Of a stretch of DNA of 64,000 bases, positions 47,426 through 55,592 are shown one piece after another (within the stretch, counting starts at the first letter, position 1; every line of letters starts with the position of its first letter). This DNA comes from Clostridia bacterium. Lineage in GTDB: Bacteria; Bacillota; DSM-521; Neomoorellales; SLTJ01. The notes under the pieces were generated by a model. The model was given only the letters and a program-made list of their open reading frames with translations, ran no database searches and was not told the origin of the DNA. Both the position numbers and the translations under genes were made by a program. The stretch spans positions 1 to 64,000 of the forward strand of contig JANLFO010000004.1 of NCBI GenBank assembly GCA_024653205.1, read 5' to 3'.

Positions 47426-49468
47426 CTAGCGTCGCCGGCCACCGGCGGCCCTGCGGGCCTGACCCCCGCTTTTTCTTTGCGCCCGGCCGGCTTCCTCGGC
47501 CTGATGCCGCAGCTCGATGATGGCATCGCGCAGCTCTGCGGCGCGCTCAAACTCTAAGTTCTTTGCCGCCTGGCGCATCTCCTGCTCCAATTTCTTGATT
47601 AGGGCCAGCAACTCCTGCCGGCCCTTAGCCTCCCGGGCCTCGGTAAGATAGTGCACCCGGGGCTCGGCCACCTTGGAGATCTCCAACAGGTCCCGGATGC
47701 CCTTCTGCACCGTTTGGGGGGTAATGCCGTGCCGGCGGTTGTATTCCATTTGCAGCCGGCGCCGGCGTTCGGTCTCCTCTATGGCCCGGCGCATGGACTC
47801 GGTAACCGTGTCCGCGTACATGATCACCGTGCCCTCGGCGTTGCGGGCGGCGCGGCCCATGGTCTGGATCAGAGAGCGCTCGGAGCGGAGGTAGCCTTCT
47901 TTGTCCGCATCCAGTATGGCCACCAGGCCTACCTCGGGCAGGTCCAGCCCCTCCCGCAAGAGGTTGATGCCCACCAGCACGTCGAATTCTCCCAGCCGCA
48001 GGTCCCGGATAATCACCATGCGCTCCAGGGCGTTGATCTCCGAGTGCAGGTAGCGCACGCGGATGCCGGCCTCCTGCAGGTACTCGGTCAGGTCCTCGGC
48101 CATGCGCTTGGTCAGGGTGGTGACCAGCACCCGCTGCTTCTTGGCCACCCGCTTGCGGATTTCGCCTATGAGGTCGTCTATCTGGCCCCGGACCGGCCGC
48201 ACGTGGATCTCCGGGTCCACCAGGCCGGTGGGCCGCACGATCTGCTCCACGATCTGCCGGCTGTGGGCGAGCTCATAAGGGCCCGGGGTGGCGGAAACGA
48301 AGACTACCTGGTTGATGCGGGCCTCGAACTCTGCGAACTTTAGAGGCCGGTTATCTAAGGCCGAGGGCAGGCGAAAGCCGTAGTCCACCAGGGTTTTCTT
48401 GCGGGAGTAGTCGCCCTCGTACATGCCGCCGATTTGGGGCACGGTGATGTGGGACTCGTCGATGAACAGCAGCATGTCCTCGGGGAAGTAGTCCAGCAGG
48501 GTGTAGGGCGGCTCCCCCGGCAGCCGGCCGGTGAGGTGGCGGGAGTAGTTCTCGATGCCCTTGCAGAAGCCTATCTCCCGCATCATTTCCAGGTCGTAGC
48601 GGGTGCGCTGCTCCAGCCTCTGGGCCTCAAGCAGCTTGCCCTGGGCACGAAGCTCGGCCAGACGCTCCTCCAGTTCCTCTTCTATGGCCGCCAGAGCCCG
48701 CTCCATCTTGTCCTGAGGAGTGACGTAGTGGCTGGCCGGGAAAACCACCGCGTGTCGAAGCGCGCACAGCACCTCGCCGGTGAGGGGGTCGAACTCCAGG
48801 ATGCGCTCCACTTCGTCGTCGAAGAACTCGATCCGCAGGGCCCGCTCGCTAAAGGAAGCCGGGTAAATCTCCAGCACGTCCCCCCGCACCCGGAAGGTGC
48901 CCCGTTTGAAGTCATAATCGTTGCGGTGGTACTGGATGTCCACCAGCCGCCTTAGGACCGCGTCCCGGTCGTAGCTTTGGCCCTCCCGCAGCGAGAGCAT
49001 CAGGTCGCGGTAGTCCTCCGGCGAACCCAGGCCGTAGATGCAGGACACGCTGGCCACGATGATCACGTCGCGGCGCTCGAAAAGCGCTGCCGTGGCCGAA
49101 TGCCGCAGCTTGTCTATCTCCTCGTTGATGGAGGAGTCTTTCTCGATGTAGGTGTCGGTCTGGGGGATGTAGGCTTCGGGCTGGTAGTAATCGTAGTAGC
49201 TCACGAAGTACTCCACCGCGCTGTCGGGGAAGAACTCCTTGAACTCGCCGCAGAGCTGGGCGGCCAGGGTCTTGTTGGGCGCGATTACCAGGGTGGGCCG
49301 CCGCATCTCGGCGATGACGTGGGCCATGGTAAAGGTCTTGCCCGAGCCGGTGACGCCCAGAAGGGTCTGCATGCGGTAACCCTTTCTTAACCCCTCCACC
49401 AGTTGGGCAATGGCCTTGGGCTGGTCCCCCCGGGGCGCCAGATCGGTTTTCAGCACAAACCGACCCAT
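47426..49468 (-). CDS. uvrB: Excinuclease ABC subunit B
   Basis: A 680-residue damage-verifying helicase of nucleotide excision repair. Walker [13 protein letters not shown] (about 39-50), the damage-probing beta-hairpin [23 protein letters not shown] (overlapping runs), [29 protein letters not shown] and a C-terminal UVR domain (about 625-660) that binds UvrC. The last 20 residues are a basic Arg/Gly tail. ATG at the complement of 49466-49468. uvrA is not in the window. Confidence 0.97.
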   Translation of the reverse strand: MGRFVLKTDLAPRGDQPKAIAQLVEGLRKGYRMQTLLGVTGSGKTFTMAHVIAEMRRPTLVIAPNKTLAAQLCGEFKEFFPDSAVEYFVSYYDYYQPEAYIPQTDTYIEKDSSINEEIDKLRHSATAALFERRDVIIVASVSCIYGLGSPEDYRDLMLSLREGQSYDRDAVLRRLVDIQYHRNDYDFKRGTFRVRGDVLEIYPASFSERALRIEFFDDEVERILEFDPLTGEVLCALRHAVVFPASHYVTPQDKMERALAAIEEELEERLAELRAQGKLLEAQRLEQRTRYDLEMMREIGFCKGIENYSRHLTGRLPGEPPYTLLDYFPEDMLLFIDESHITVPQIGGMYEGDYSRKKTLVDYGFRLPSALDNRPLKFAEFEARINQVVFVSATPGPYELAHSRQIVEQIVRPTGLVDPEIHVRPVRGQIDDLIGEIRKRVAKKQRVLVTTLTKRMAEDLTEYLQEAGIRVRYLHSEINALERMVIIRDLRLGEFDVLVGINLLREGLDLPEVGLVAILDADKEGYLRSERSLIQTMGRAARNAEGTVIMYADTVTESMRRAIEETERRRRLQMEYNRRHGITPQTVQKGIRDLLEISKVAEPRVHYLTEAREAKGRQELLALIKKLEQEMRQAAKNLEFERAAELRDAIIELRHQAEEAGRAQRKSGGQARRAAGGRRR

Positions 49469-49486
49469 GGCGTCACCTCCAAAGCT

Positions 49487-49515
49487 ATTCTAGCCTCTCC
49501 GGCCTGGAAGGGCAA
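49487..49515 (-). promoter_or_regulatory. Sigma-A promoter of uvrB
   Basis: On the minus strand TTGCCC (49510-49515), 17 bp, TAGAAT (49487-49492), about 20 bases from the ATG. Confidence 0.6.
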
Positions 49516-49524
49516 CCCGTCCGC

Positions 49525-49893
49525 CTAGCTTGCCCCCTTGGAAACGAACAACACGCTCGGAAGCCCCTCAAAGTGAGAGTCGCTAGTTATGACCTGGGCT
49601 TGGTGAGCCTGGGCGGTGGCGTACACCACCGCGTCGGCCAGAGGCAGTTTCCACCGGATCGAGGTTTCGGTGGCGGCCAGGCTTAGCCGAAAGTCTAAGG
49701 GAACGATCCTGGTCTGATGCATTGCTTCTATCTGAGCCCGTGCTTCTGCTAGTTCTGCTGCCTCTTCGGGACTGATCTCTTCAAGCGGCCAGACCATGGA
49801 TTCCAGGATGATCCACAGAGCCTGCACCTGCTCATCGGCTAGCCGATCAATAAGGGCTTTGACGTGTTCGCGCGGAACTTCCCCTAGTCTCAC
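49525..49893 (-). CDS. Antitoxin N-terminus fused to a truncated PIN-toxin C-terminus (TA remnant)
   Basis: A 122-residue frame made of two unrelated pieces. Residues 1-60 look like a small antitoxin (EHVKALIDRLADEQVQALWIIL, then SPEEAAELAEARAQIEAMHQ). Residues 61-122 are the second half of a PIN ribonuclease (RIVPLDFRLSLAATETSIRW, LPLADAVVYATAQAHQAQVI, TSDSHFEGLP). The first half of the PIN domain, with its first catalytic aspartate, is missing, so nuclease activity is unlikely. It looks like an internal deletion that joined a VapBC-type pair. GTG start; TATAAT lies close upstream on the minus strand (complement of 49910-49915 region). Confidence 0.65.
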   Translation of the reverse strand: MRLGEVPREHVKALIDRLADEQVQALWIILESMVWPLEEISPEEAAELAEARAQIEAMHQTRIVPLDFRLSLAATETSIRWKLPLADAVVYATAQAHQAQVITSDSHFEGLPSVLFVSKGAS

Positions 49894-49999
49894 CCCAGGG
49901 CATTATAGCACGCCCTCACCCCGCCTACCACCGTCACGGGGCAGACGAACCCTTGGCTCCTTCCCGCCGTCATCAAGTCAACAGGCAGGGCCGGCTGGC

Positions 50000-50914
50000 T
50001 CAGCGCTCCTGCGTGGTCTCCCTACCGATTTCCTCCTGAAGGAACATGCTCAAAAGGCGCCCCTCCTCGCTTTGTCGGGACCGGGGCCGAACCACCTGGT
50101 AGGCCAGCAAGGGGAGATCTACGGGTGGGCGCAACTCTACCAGGTGGCCATGGCGGATGTCCTCTTCCACGGCGATACGGTGGGTCACCGCCGCCACTTT
50201 GGAGGTCTTCGCCGTGGCCTTCACCGCCTCCGGGTGGCTGGCCTCCAGGAGCACCTTGGGCCTTACCCCCAGGCCGTCAAAATAGGCGTCGATTACCCGG
50301 CGAACGAAGGTGTTCTCGATGGGGAGCACCAGGGGAAGCTGCTCCCAGTGGGGGGACAGGAAGGGATCGGAATCGGCCAGGGCCGGGTTGGCCACCACGG
50401 TGAGCGCCTGGGTGAACACGAAGTCCTGGATCACGTCCGGAACCGCCACCTGGGTAGGGAACACGGCGACGTCGTACCGGTGCTGGCGGAACGCGGTCAT
50501 CATAGTGGCGGCGTCGGTTTCCACTATCACCCGGACGGATAGGCTGGGAAAGCGGGCCTGAAACTCGCCCAAAAGCTTGGGCAGGAGGTAGATGCCTATG
50601 GTGGTATTGCTGGCTACGGTAATGGTGCGGCCGCCCGCCTCGCCCACGGCGTTCAGGTAGCGGAGATCGGTAGTGAGCTGCTCCAGGCTGTTCAGCACTT
50701 TGGTGGCTACCTGGTACACCAGTTTTCCGGCGCCAGTCAGCTCTACTCCTTTGGTGCCGCGGTGGCGCGCGAACAGCGGATGGCCTAGCTCTTCTTCAAG
50801 AGCCTTAATCTGGGCGCTTATGGCGGGCCGCGAGATGTGCAGGTTATCGGCGGCGCGGCCAAAACTCGCAGTGCGCACAATTTCGCAGAATACGGCCAGC
50901 TGGTGCAGGGTCAT
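50000..50914 (-). CDS. LysR-family transcriptional regulator 1
   Basis: A 304-residue regulator. Residues 1-62 form the winged helix (LAVFCEIVRTASFGRAADNL, ISRPAISAQIKALEEELGHP), and residues about 90-295 the two-lobed effector domain. It is divergent from a second LysR gene and its promoter region contains the two-part motif shared by the island's promoters, so it is the best candidate to control the pathway. ATG at the complement of 50912-50914. The effector is unknown. 49894-49999 contains nothing I recognise. Confidence 0.9.
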   Translation of the reverse strand: MTLHQLAVFCEIVRTASFGRAADNLHISRPAISAQIKALEEELGHPLFARHRGTKGVELTGAGKLVYQVATKVLNSLEQLTTDLRYLNAVGEAGGRTITVASNTTIGIYLLPKLLGEFQARFPSLSVRVIVETDAATMMTAFRQHRYDVAVFPTQVAVPDVIQDFVFTQALTVVANPALADSDPFLSPHWEQLPLVLPIENTFVRRVIDAYFDGLGVRPKVLLEASHPEAVKATAKTSKVAAVTHRIAVEEDIRHGHLVELRPPVDLPLLAYQVVRPRSRQSEEGRLLSMFLQEEIGRETTQER

Positions 50915-50932
50915 GTCGGCTACCTCTACAAA

Positions 50933-50999
50933 GGTAACTTTTTGGTTACCGATCCCATTATAACAAATTGCAATAGACGCTTCAATATTCCTGAATTAA
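50933..50999 (+). promoter_or_regulatory. Shared two-part operator, copy 1 (between the LysR genes)
   Basis: GGTAAC-N6-GTTACC (50933-50950), a perfect 6 bp inverted repeat, followed 39 bp later (start to start) by AATAGACGC (50972-50980) and then TTCAATATTCCTG. The same layout recurs at 52086 and 63219. Here the AATAGACGC block lies within the spacer of the LysR-1 promoter, fitting autoregulation. Confidence 0.7.
50957..50985 (-). promoter_or_regulatory. Sigma-A promoter of LysR regulator 1
   Basis: On the minus strand TTGAAG (50980-50985), 17 bp, TATAAT (50957-50962). The predicted transcription start falls at the GGTAAC-N6-GTTACC dyad, so a bound regulator would block it. Confidence 0.65.
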
Positions 51000-51142
51000 C
51001 ATCCTGTTTAAACAAGGAACTGCCATAGCGGGGCATGAGGCGGCGGACGGTCTACTCTACGGCCCAGTGCCCGGGACGGCTGCCACTTTGCTCTACCCTG
51101 CCCAGACCGGGAATGCCCGGCTTAAGAAAGAGGTGGTAGACG

Positions 51143-52072
51143 GTGACGCTTCACCAATTCCTGGTCTTTCTCACCGTGGTGGACGAAGGTAGTTTCTCGA
51201 ATGCCGCCCGTAGGCTGAACATATCCCAGGCTGCTGTGAGCGCCCAAATCAAGGCCCTGGAGAAGGAATTGGGGCAGGTTCTGCTGGCAAGGAGGGCGGG
51301 GGTAGGTAAACCCAAGTTGACTCCGGCGGGAAGGCTGACCTACAAGGCGGCGGCCACAGTGGTCAGGGTAGTCGGTGGTCTGGCAACTCAGCTCAAGGGA
51401 CTGGAGACCGGAATAACGAAGGAACTGCCGGGAGAGCGGATTGCAGTGGCGGCCGATCCCTTGGTGGGGCTGTATCTCCTTCCTCGGCTGGGCGCGGAGT
51501 TCCGCCGTTGTCATCCGGGCGTAGAGGTGCGGGTGCTGACCGATACCGACCTGGAGGCCGTCTGGGGAGTCTTGCGCCGGGGAGGATGCGACCTGGGCGT
51601 GGTTCCCGCGGACCTTTCTACCCCTGGCTGTGCCGTGGAAGGCAGCCTTAGCCTAGAGCTTGTGGCCGTGGCCAACCCGCGGTTGGTGGGCTCCGAAGGG
51701 GTCCTTGATTGGTCGCGCCTGCCCATGGTGTTGCCGTCCCGGGGAACCGCGCTGCGACAGATACTGGACGCCTACTTGGCTTCGCTGGGCATAGAGCCCC
51801 GCCTGGTGGCCGAGGTAAGTCACCCCGAAGACGCACGCAAGGCGGTGAAAGGCCGCGCCGCGGCCACGGTAACGCATGCTGTAGTAGTGGAGGAGGAACT
51901 GGCGCTAGGGGGCCTGGTTAAAGTGGAGCCTCCCGCTCCTCTTCCTGCGTACGAATACAAAGTGGTACGCCCCCGCACCCGTTTTCGAGTGCCCGTCCAG
52001 GAGTTCTGCCGGTTTCTCCGTGAGCGTTTAGGGGGCCGGTCCCTGGGGAAGGGCCCCGATACGGAAGGCTGA
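51143..52072 (+). CDS. LysR-family transcriptional regulator 2
   Basis: A 309-residue regulator with winged helix at residues 1-62 (LVFLTVVDEGSFSNAARRLN, ISQAAVSAQIKALEKELGQV) and effector domain beyond 90. It resembles regulator 1 in N-terminus and effector-domain layout, so the two are probably diverged paralogues. GTG 51143 follows AAAGAGGTGG. It reads toward the mutase operon, whose operator begins 14 bases after its stop codon. Two LysR genes for one island suggests two inputs or heteromeric control. Confidence 0.9.
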   Translation: MTLHQFLVFLTVVDEGSFSNAARRLNISQAAVSAQIKALEKELGQVLLARRAGVGKPKLTPAGRLTYKAAATVVRVVGGLATQLKGLETGITKELPGERIAVAADPLVGLYLLPRLGAEFRRCHPGVEVRVLTDTDLEAVWGVLRRGGCDLGVVPADLSTPGCAVEGSLSLELVAVANPRLVGSEGVLDWSRLPMVLPSRGTALRQILDAYLASLGIEPRLVAEVSHPEDARKAVKGRAAATVTHAVVVEEELALGGLVKVEPPAPLPAYEYKVVRPRTRFRVPVQEFCRFLRERLGGRSLGKGPDTEG

Positions 52073-52085
52073 CGGCAGCGCAAAA

Positions 52086-52150
52086 GGTAAGCAATCGGTT
52101 ACTACTTCGTTAGAGCAAGCTGTAATAGACGCCTTAATATTCTTGCATTA
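52086..52150 (+). promoter_or_regulatory. Shared two-part operator, copy 2 (mutase operon)
   Basis: GGTAAG-N6-GTTACT (52086-52103), then AATAGACGC at 52124-52132 (38 bp start to start) followed by CTTAATATTCTTG. It matches copy 1 in both halves and in the flanking AATATTC-TTG/CTG block. It ends about 85 bases before ATG 52236; TAATAT (52135-52140) may be an activator-dependent -10. Confidence 0.7.
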
Positions 52151-52235
52151 CAATTTATCCTGCCACGAGCGGCGGCCGGCGCTTGACCACGAGGGACCGC
52201 GGATATTAACCAGAGCCGAAGCAGGGAGGAAGCAT

Positions 52236-53708
52236 ATGGAAGTAAGGGTAAGGCAAAAGCGCATCGACGAAGATGAATTCTTGAAGATGCGGGAAAGTGT
52301 GCTCTCCTTGTGGCCTACCGGCAAGGAAGTGGACCTGGACGAGGCGGTGGAGTACCAGAAGTCCCTTCCGGACAGCAAGCGGTTTCACAAGGTGCTGGAG
52401 CGGCTGCGGGCGCAAGGAAAGACGGTGGTTTTCCCCCGGGCGGGCACGCCGCTGGTGGAAGACGAAATCGAGCTGGTTCAGGCCCTGGTGGCCTCCGGGG
52501 TGCCGCTCATACCTGTGACCACCGACAGCTACACCCGGAACCTGCAGTTTGAGAAAGTGGAGCAGGCCCTGGAAGAGAGCAAGAAGCGGGGCAAGCCCAT
52601 GCTCAACGGTTACCCCATTATTAACCACGGGGTTAAGACTACACGCAGGGTGGTAGGGGCTTGCGACGGCGCCTTCAATCCCCGCTGCTCCATGAAGGCA
52701 AACAGCCTGGTGGCGGAAATCGCCTTCGCCTCGGGCATGACCGCCATGCCCTCTAGCTTTTTCGCCTGGTTCGGCAGCTACGAGAAAAAGGCCACCATCG
52801 AGGAGTGTATCCAGACCGCTCAGTACGCCTTCCGCCTCATGGGCTATTACGCCGACCGGGGGGTAATCATCTCTACCGACTGCCACGGCTGGCTACCCAA
52901 CGGCGTTTTCCCCATAAGCGTGAACGCCGCCTGCCTGATAATCGAGGCCCTGGTGGCGGCGGAGCAGGGGGCAAAAAGCGTTATCCCCCTGGTGGAGTGT
53001 CACGGTTACCTGCCCCAGGACCTGGCCTGGATCCGGGCCGTGCCGCGACTGCTTAGAACCTATCTGGACCGGCTCGGGTACACTGAGGTAATGATCCCGG
53101 GCACCATCGCCTGCCAGGTGCCCTTGTACGCCGTGCCCCAGGACCTGGGCATGGCCTTCGGCTATCTCACCTACACGGCCCTGGTAGGCGCCCTGGCCAA
53201 AGTGGAAGCGGTTTCGGTGCGGACGGTGGACGAGGGGGTGGGCGTGCCCACCAAGGAGGCCCACGAGAGCAGCTACCGGGCGGCCAACTGGATATTCGAG
53301 GTGGTGCGGACCCAGAAGCTGGCCGATCTAGACGACGAGGACATCCGGCTGGAAGAAAAGATCACCGAGGCCGAGATCACCGCCATCCTGGACCGGGTGC
53401 TGGACCTGGGCGACGGGGACATAGTGGTGGGCGCGATAAAGGCGGTAGAGGCCGGGGTCTTAGACTCGCCCTTCCCGCTGAACGTGCATGCCAGGGACCG
53501 GGTGCTGGGCGTGCGAGACCTACGCGGCGCCTGCCGTTACGTGGAGTTCGGCAACCTGCCGATCCCGGAGGAGATCAAGGACTTTCACCGGCAGAAGGTG
53601 GCGGAAAGGGAGCGGGCGGAGGGTAGGAAGATGGACTTTTACGTAGCCGTAGAAGACTTCTGGGCCTTCAGCCAGGGAAGGATCCTCGGGGTACCGGCCC
53701 GCAAGTAG
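52236..53708 (+). CDS. Glutamate-mutase-like epsilon (catalytic) subunit with altered amino-group site
   Basis: A 490-residue TIM-barrel B12 mutase subunit. LWPTGKEVDLDEAVEY, PRAGTPLVEDEIEL, LNGYPIINHGVK and GVPTKEAHESS match methylaspartate mutase GlmE. Aligned by eye to my recollection of the Clostridium cochlearium sequence, the arginines that clamp both substrate carboxylates are kept (R68, R101, R150 for R66, R100, R149), but E171, which contacts the amino group, is P172, and Y177 is W178; Y181 is Y182. So a dicarboxylate other than glutamate is likely. ATG 52236 follows CAGGGAGGA; the longer frame from 52143 overlaps the operator. Partners mutS and mutL follow. Confidence 0.85.
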   Translation: MEVRVRQKRIDEDEFLKMRESVLSLWPTGKEVDLDEAVEYQKSLPDSKRFHKVLERLRAQGKTVVFPRAGTPLVEDEIELVQALVASGVPLIPVTTDSYTRNLQFEKVEQALEESKKRGKPMLNGYPIINHGVKTTRRVVGACDGAFNPRCSMKANSLVAEIAFASGMTAMPSSFFAWFGSYEKKATIEECIQTAQYAFRLMGYYADRGVIISTDCHGWLPNGVFPISVNAACLIIEALVAAEQGAKSVIPLVECHGYLPQDLAWIRAVPRLLRTYLDRLGYTEVMIPGTIACQVPLYAVPQDLGMAFGYLTYTALVGALAKVEAVSVRTVDEGVGVPTKEAHESSYRAANWIFEVVRTQKLADLDDEDIRLEEKITEAEITAILDRVLDLGDGDIVVGAIKAVEAGVLDSPFPLNVHARDRVLGVRDLRGACRYVEFGNLPIPEEIKDFHRQKVAERERAEGRKMDFYVAVEDFWAFSQGRILGVPARK

Positions 53709-53735
53709 CCCCGGCGGTAGGGGAGGTGCGCAACG

Positions 53736-54161
53736 GTGAAAGATCGGCCCACGGTAGTGACCGGCACGGTAGGAGTAGACGCCCACGTAATCGGAACCAA
53801 GATCCTCTCCCGCGCTCTTAGGGAGGCCGGGTTCAACGTGGTGGAACTGGGGGCCCAGACTCCGCCGGAGGAGTTCATCAAGGCCGCCCAGGAGACGGAC
53901 GCCGACGCCATCCTGATGAGTTCCCTGTACGGCATGGCCGAACTCGACCTCCAGGGTTTTAAGGAGAAGTGCATAGAGGCGGGGCTGGAGGATGTGATTC
54001 TCTACATCGGCGGCATCCTGGGGATTTCCCGGCACGACTTCAAGGAAGACGAAGAAAAGTTCAAAAAGCTGGGCTTCGACCGGGTTTACCCGCCGGACGT
54101 GGACATCCAGGCGGCCATAGAAGACCTGCGCCGGGATCTCAAGGCCAGGGGCAAGCTTTAA
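53736..54161 (+). CDS. Glutamate-mutase-like sigma subunit (B12-binding)
   Basis: A 141-residue cobalamin-binding Rossmann protein. The base-off/His-on motif D15-A-H17-V-I-G20, SSLYG (62-66) and the GG near residue 92 that contacts the nucleotide tail are all present, as is the DRVYPP segment shared with GlmS. It supplies adenosylcobalamin to the 52236 protein at their interface. GTG 53736 follows GGGGAGGTG, 27 bases after the catalytic subunit. Overall it looks closer to genuine GlmS than the catalytic subunit does to GlmE. Confidence 0.9.
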   Translation: MKDRPTVVTGTVGVDAHVIGTKILSRALREAGFNVVELGAQTPPEEFIKAAQETDADAILMSSLYGMAELDLQGFKEKCIEAGLEDVILYIGGILGISRHDFKEDEEKFKKLGFDRVYPPDVDIQAAIEDLRRDLKARGKL

Positions 54162-54174
54162 AGGGGAGCCCGGT

Positions 54175-55545
54175 ATGGGCGAAGTTCGGGTATTCATCGA
54201 CTTCGGCAGCACCTTCACCAAGGTAGTGGTCTTTGACCTGAGCAAAGAAGAGCTGCTGGCGCGGGTTCAGGTTCCCTCTACCGTGGACCGGGACATCACC
54301 ATCGGGCTGGAGGAGGCCTGGAGACTGGTCCGCGCCGAGGTGGGCCTGGGCGAAGAAGAGCTAAGGCAGGCCGTGGCCTGCAGCAGCGCCGCCGGAGGCC
54401 TGCGGGTGGCCTGCGTGGGTCTGGTCCCGGAATACACCACCGAGGCCGCCCGCCTGGCCGCCCTGGGCGCCGGAGCGAAGATCGTGGGCGTGTACTCCTA
54501 CGAGCTTTCGGAGGCGGAAGCGGCGGAGGTGGAGGAGCTGGTTCCGGACATCGTCCTCCTGACCGGGGGCACGGACGGCGGCAACCGGAAGGTCATCCTG
54601 CACAACGCCCGCCTCCTGGCCCGGACAGGCGACCGGATAAAGAATATCGTGGTGGCGGGCAACAAGGCGGCCCACGACGAGGTCAGGCAGATCCTCGGCG
54701 GGGCGGGAAAAAACGTCATTCTCACCCGCAACGTGATGCCGGAATTCGGCCGGCTGGAGGTAGAGCCCTGTAACCGCACCATCCGGGAACTCTTCTTAAG
54801 CCGCATTACCGAGGCCAAGGGTATAGCCCGGGTGCGAAGCCTGATCCGGGGCGTGGTCATGCCCACCCCGGCGGCGGTGCTGGAGGCGGCCCGGCTTCTG
54901 GCGGAGGGCGCGGGCGACTGCCCCGGCCTGGGGGAACTGCTGGTAGTGGATGTGGGCGGCGCCACCACCGACGTCTACTCTGTGGCCAGGGGGCTGCCCA
55001 CCAACCCGGCGGTGGTTACCGTGGGTCTGGCCGAGCCCTACGTCAAGCGCACCGTAGAAGGCGACCTCGGAATGGTGCATAATCTCGAAACCTTAAGGGA
55101 AATCGTGGGCGCGGGGGAAGAGCCGGAGGGCTTTGCCGAGGCTCTCGGCGATCTGGCGGCCCGGAGCGGCATTCCCCGGACGGAGAGAGAGGTAGAGACT
55201 CAGATAATGCTGGCCCGCGCCGCGGTAAAGACGGCGGTGGACCGCCACGCTGGCCGGCTGGAGGCGCGGGTTTCGCCTCAGGGCGAGTTTCTGCTGCAGC
55301 GGGGCAAGGACCTAACCGGGGTGGGCTGGGTGGTGGGCACCGGCGGTCCGGTGGCCTTCTCGGCGGCACCCCGGCGGGTGCTGGAAGGGGCGCTCTTCCG
55401 GCCGGAGGAGCCCATGCTGCTCAAGCCCAAGGCCCCCCGGTTCTTGGTGGACCACCACTATATAATGTTCGCCCTGGGGTTGCTGGCTCAGGCCGAACCG
55501 CTCAAGGCGGCGCGGCTGATGCGAAAGTACCTGGTGCCGATATAG
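54175..55545 (+). CDS. MutL/GlmL-like ASKHA ATPase, mutase chaperone
   Basis: A 456-residue protein of the MutL family found between the S and E genes of glutamate mutase operons. ASKHA motifs are present: FIDFGSTFTKVVVFD (7-21), LLTGGTDGGNRKVI (about 127) and VVDVGGATTDVYSVA (about 258). The family probably repairs or reloads inactive mutase, by analogy with reactivases; no direct proof is known to me. It starts 13 bases after the sigma subunit. Gene order here is E-S-L, not the usual S-L-E. Confidence 0.9.
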   Translation: MGEVRVFIDFGSTFTKVVVFDLSKEELLARVQVPSTVDRDITIGLEEAWRLVRAEVGLGEEELRQAVACSSAAGGLRVACVGLVPEYTTEAARLAALGAGAKIVGVYSYELSEAEAAEVEELVPDIVLLTGGTDGGNRKVILHNARLLARTGDRIKNIVVAGNKAAHDEVRQILGGAGKNVILTRNVMPEFGRLEVEPCNRTIRELFLSRITEAKGIARVRSLIRGVVMPTPAAVLEAARLLAEGAGDCPGLGELLVVDVGGATTDVYSVARGLPTNPAVVTVGLAEPYVKRTVEGDLGMVHNLETLREIVGAGEEPEGFAEALGDLAARSGIPRTEREVETQIMLARAAVKTAVDRHAGRLEARVSPQGEFLLQRGKDLTGVGWVVGTGGPVAFSAAPRRVLEGALFRPEEPMLLKPKAPRFLVDHHYIMFALGLLAQAEPLKAARLMRKYLVPI

Positions 55546-55592
55546 CGCGTTTCGGCGGTGGGAATACCTGGTACGCCAAAGGGGGCGCGAGA

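Noticed and set aside
52236-55545. Ordinary glutamate fermentation via methylaspartate
   Set aside because: No methylaspartase or citramalate/mesaconate genes adjoin, the amino-group residues are replaced, and the genes sit with carboxylase, TRAP and glycyl-radical genes.
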